Below are positions 61,444-64,000 of a stretch of 64,000 bases of DNA, piece by piece. Under the pieces are notes generated by a model, which searched no databases, was not told where the DNA came from, and worked only from the letters and a program-made list of their open reading frames with translations. Each line of letters opens with the position of its first letter. Position 1 is the first letter of the stretch. Source of the stretch: DATJKD01 sp963728295 (GTDB taxonomy: Bacteria; Pseudomonadota; Gammaproteobacteria; Steroidobacterales; Steroidobacteraceae). The stretch is from contig CAVSKB010000011.1 of assembly GCA_963728295.1 (NCBI GenBank), positions 930,001-994,000 on the forward strand, in the 5' to 3' direction. Position numbers and translations under genes: made by a program.

Positions 61444-61468
61444 GTATCTGCGCGGTGCAGGACGGTCG

Positions 61469-61949
61469 ATGCTCAGGGACACGCTTGTGGCGATCGTGGG
61501 GCCGGTCGTCGAAGGCCTCGGGTACGAGCTCTGGGACCTCGAGTACGTTCCAGGGCGGAGCGACGGTGTGGTGCGCGTCTACATCGACGCGGCGGCCGGC
61601 ATCACGCTCGACGACTGCGAGCGCGTCAGCCGGGCGGTGAGCGAGGTGCTCGACGAGCGGGACCCCGTACCGGATCACTACACGCTCGAGGTTTCGTCGC
61701 CCGGCTTCGAGCGGACGCTGCGCACGGCGGGGCAGTTTGCGAGGTTCGTGGGCGAGAACGTGTACGTCGAACTCGCCCAGCCGCTCGAGGGGCGGCGTCG
61801 GTACAAGGGTCCATTGCTCGCCGCGGGCGGCGAGACGGTCGAGGTCGAGGTTGATGGACGGCGGCGGGTGCTGCCGATCGCGGGCATACGCAAGGCGCAC
61901 CTGGCGCCGGCATTGAAGCATTCCCGGGCTCCGGGAGGATGGGCGATGA
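61469..61949 (+). CDS. rimP: Ribosome maturation factor RimP (one frameshift)
   Basis: 30S assembly factor. ATG 61469 starts MLRDTLVAIVGPVVEGLGYE; LWDLEYVPGRSDGVVRVYID, LDDCERVSRAVSEVLDERDP, TLEVSSPGFERTLRTAGQFA are the core motifs. As given the frame runs into nusA without a stop. One surplus base near the 3' end would place the stop at TGA 61947-61949, overlapping the nusA ATG (ATGA). The 3n+1 span supports that, giving about 159 residues. Confidence 0.9.
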
Positions 61950-63456
61950 ACAAAGAGATCCTGACGGTCGTCGACGAACGTCTCCAACGAGAAGGGCGTC
62001 GACAAGGAGATCATCTTCGAGGCGCTCGAGGCCGCGCTCGCGTCCGCCACGCGCAAGAAGGACGGCGAGGACATCGACGTCCGCGTTTCGATCAATCGCA
62101 AGACCGGGGACTACGACACGTTCCGGCGCTGGAAGGTGTTCGCCGACGATTCGACCGAGCTCGAGTTCCCCGAGAAGGAGCTGCGTCTCGACGACGCGCT
62201 CGATCTCTCGCCTGACGCCGAGCCGGGTGGCTACGTCGAGAAGTCGCATCGCGTCGGTAGCGTTCGGCCGCATCGCCGCGCAGACCGCGAAGCAGGTGAT
62301 CGTGCAGAAAGTGCGCGAGGCCGAGCGTGCGCAGGTCGTCGACAGGTACCAGGGCCGGGTCGGTCAGCTCGTCTCCGGCATCGTAAAGCGCGTGGACCGT
62401 AACGGCATCTTCGTCGACCTGGGCGGCAATGCCGAGGGCTTCATCCCGCGCGAGCAGATGATCCCGCGCGAGCCGGTGCGCACCCAGGACCGCATCAAGG
62501 CCTTCCTCAAGGACGTGCGATCCGAGCCGCGCGGGCCGCAGCTCTTCCTGCGCCGCACGGCGCCGGAATTCCTGATCGAGCTGTTCAAGCTCGAGGTGCC
62601 CGAGGTCGGCCAGGGCCTGATCAACATCCTGGGTGCGGCGCGCGATCCGGGCGCGCGCGCCAAGATCGCGGTGCAAGCAGCAACGACCCGCGCATCGATC
62701 CGGTCGGCGCCTGCGTCGGCATGCGCGGCTCGCGCGTGCAGGCGGTCTCGAACGAGATCGCCGGCGAGCGCGTCGACATCATCCCGTTCGACGACAACCC
62801 CGCGCAGTTCGTCATCAACGCGATGGCGCCGGCCGAGGTGAGCTCGATCGTCGTCGACGAGGAATCGCACAGCATGGACATCGCGGTCGCCGAGGAGAAG
62901 CTGTCGCAGGCGATCGGACGCGGCGGCCAGAACATCCGGCTGGCGAGCGAGCTCACCGGCTGGAAGCTCAACATCATGAGCGAGCAGGCGGCGGACGAGA
63001 AGAGCGAGTCCGAAGCAGAAGTGAGCTGCGCGAGCTCTTCATGAAGCAGCTCGACGTGGACGAGGACGTTGCGGGCATCCTGGTGCAGGAAGGCTTCTCG
63101 AGCATCGAGGAGATCGCGTACGTGCCGCAGTCGGAGCTCGCGGCCATCGAGGAGTTCGACGAGCAGATGGTGCAAGGAGCTGCGCAACCGCGCGCGCGAC
63201 GTGCTGCTCACGCAGGCGATCGCGAGCGAGGAGAGATCGAGACGGCCGAGCCGGCCGAGGACCTGCTCGAGGTCGAGGGCATGGACGAGGACCTCGCAGC
63301 GGAGCTCGCGCGGCACGGCATCGTCACGCGCGAGGACCTGGCCGAGCAGTCGATCGACGAGCTCGCCGAGATTCCGAAGCTCGACGCCTGAGCGCGCCGG
63401 GCGAGCTGATCCTGGCGGCGCGCAAGCACTGGTTCGAGCAGGGTCAGCAGGCCTGA
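61946..63456 (+). CDS. nusA: Transcription termination/antitermination factor NusA (several frameshifts)
   Basis: Starts MNKEILTVVD; after a break SNEKGVDKEIIFEALEAALA and ATRKKDGEDIDVRVSINRKT give the RNA-polymerase-binding domain. QVVDRYQGRVGQLVSGIVKR is the S1 domain; VGACVGMRGSRVQAVSNEIA and AIGRGGQNIRLASELTGWKL are the two KH domains. ILVQEGFSSIEEIAYVPQSE and GIVTREDLAEQSIDELAEIP are the C-terminal acidic repeats, ending GELILAARKHWFEQGQQA at 63456. Breaks near 61978, 62258, 62677, 63023, 63176 and 63390. Essential gene, so errors are likelier than decay. Confidence 0.92.
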
Positions 63457-63469
63457 GCGGAGAGCAGAC

Positions 63470-64000
63470 ATGGCGGAAGTGACGGTCAGCCAATTTGCCG
63501 AGGTACTCAAGGTTCCGGTCGAGCGGCTGATCACGCAGCTCGACGAGGCCGGCATCAAGGTTGAAGGCGCCGACGACATCATCAGCGACGAGGCCAAGAT
63601 GGAGCTCCTGACGCATCTGCGCCGGGCGCACGGCCGCGACGAGGACCCGGCCGCCGCCGCGCAGGATCACGCTGCAGCGCAAGTCGCAGACGCGAGATCA
63701 AGCTCGCCTCGCCGCAGGGCCGGGCGCGCACGGTCAGCGTCGAGGTGCGGCGCAAGAAGCACCTACCTCAACCGCGACCGTGCTCGAGGAAGAGCAGCGT
63801 CATCGGCAGGAAGAGCTCGACAAGTCAGCGGCAGGCCGAGGAAGCGGTGCGTCGTCGAGGCACGAACGCCTCGAGAGGACAAGCGCGCGAGCGGAGCAGC
63901 GGCGAACGCGGACCGCGTCGAGGCCGAAGTCAAGCGCAAGGCGGACGACGAGGCGCGGCTGCGCGCCGAGGAAGAGGCCCGCCGCCTGGCAGAGGCGCGC
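63470..64000 (+). CDS. infB: Translation initiation factor IF-2, N-terminal part (partial, frameshifted)
   Basis: ATG 63470 starts MAEVTVSQFAEVLKVPVERL, the IF2_N domain, followed by ITQLDEAGIKVEGADDIISD and LRRAHGRDED. Frame breaks from about 63680 onward interrupt the charged Ala/Glu/Arg/Lys linker (REIKLASPQGRARTVSVEVR, EAVRRR-like runs). The GTPase domain lies beyond the window. IF-2 places initiator tRNA on the ribosome; rimP-nusA-infB is the standard order. Confidence 0.88.
   Translation, partial: MAEVTVSQFAEVLKVPVERLITQLDEAGIKVEGADDIISDEAKMELLTHLRRAHGRDEDPAAAAQDHAAAQVADARSSSPRRRAGRARSASRCGARSTYLNRDRARGRAASSAGRARQVSGRPRKRCVVEARTPREDKRASGAAANADRVEAEVKRKADDEARLRAEEEARRLAEAR

Noticed and set aside
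61469..62215. A RimP-NusA fusion protein
   Set aside because: The rimP frame is in phase with the nusA ATG only because of one surplus base; the expected TGA at 61947-61949 overlaps the nusA start.

Overview
The window is high-GC chromosomal DNA that looks like a gammaproteobacterium. It carries ruvC-ruvA-ruvB followed by tolQ-tolR-tolA-tolB-pal-cpoB and queE-queC, a monofunctional RelA, sucA-sucB-lpdA, and rimP-nusA-infB at the right edge. The SDR, LLM-oxidoreductase and TonB-receptor rich right half fits an aerobic environmental lineage such as Nevskiales or Steroidobacterales, but the genus cannot be read from the sequence.

Layout. 1-3.3 kb: edge of a GNAT gene, tRNA-Ala, a kelch-like lipoprotein, tRNA-Arg and a 600-base regulatory gap. 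3.3-9.0 kb: sucA-sucB-lpdA. 9.0-17.2 kb (minus strand): the Kdp potassium ATPase operon with a small leader protein, kdpF, A, B, C, and the sensor kinase and regulator kdpDE. 17.2-20.3 kb (minus): barstar-like inhibitor, secreted guanyl-specific RNase, relA. 20.4-28.7 kb: ruvCAB, tol-pal, queEC. 28.7-30.1 kb: a cardiolipin-synthase-like PLD protein and tRNA-Lys.

30.1-40.7 kb is an integrated element of about 10.5 kb. It is bounded by a 46-base perfect direct repeat of the tRNA-Lys 3' end. It encodes a tyrosine integrase next to the tRNA, a small excisionase-like regulator, a winged-helix replication-initiator-like protein whose own gene contains four 19-base iterons, a P27-type small terminase, and several exported cargo proteins, but no capsid, portal or large terminase. 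It reads as a candidate phage satellite (PICI-like) with a lambda-O-style origin, and is the most interesting object here.

40.7-52.8 kb: an MFS transporter and a catabolic-looking set of SDRs, LLM flavin oxidoreductases, a KstD-like FAD dehydrogenase, a DUF1214 protein, EthD and VOC proteins. 52.9-56.5 kb: a TonB-dependent receptor, an EthD protein and a ferredoxin-CDGSH fusion. 56.6-61.2 kb: tyrosine catabolism (hpd, hmgA, fahA, aromatic aminotransferase) behind a palindromic operator. 61.2-64 kb: a structured leader with two tandem intrinsic terminators, then rimP, nusA and the start of infB.

Data quality. Many genes (sucA, all of kdp, RNase/barstar, tolR, one LLM gene, the TonB receptor, hmgA, fahA, aminotransferase, rimP, nusA, infB) are broken by frameshifts. 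Every break I could resolve is explained by one extra base, and essential genes are hit. I treat these as insertion-type sequencing errors, not decay, and annotate each as one CDS spanning the breaks.
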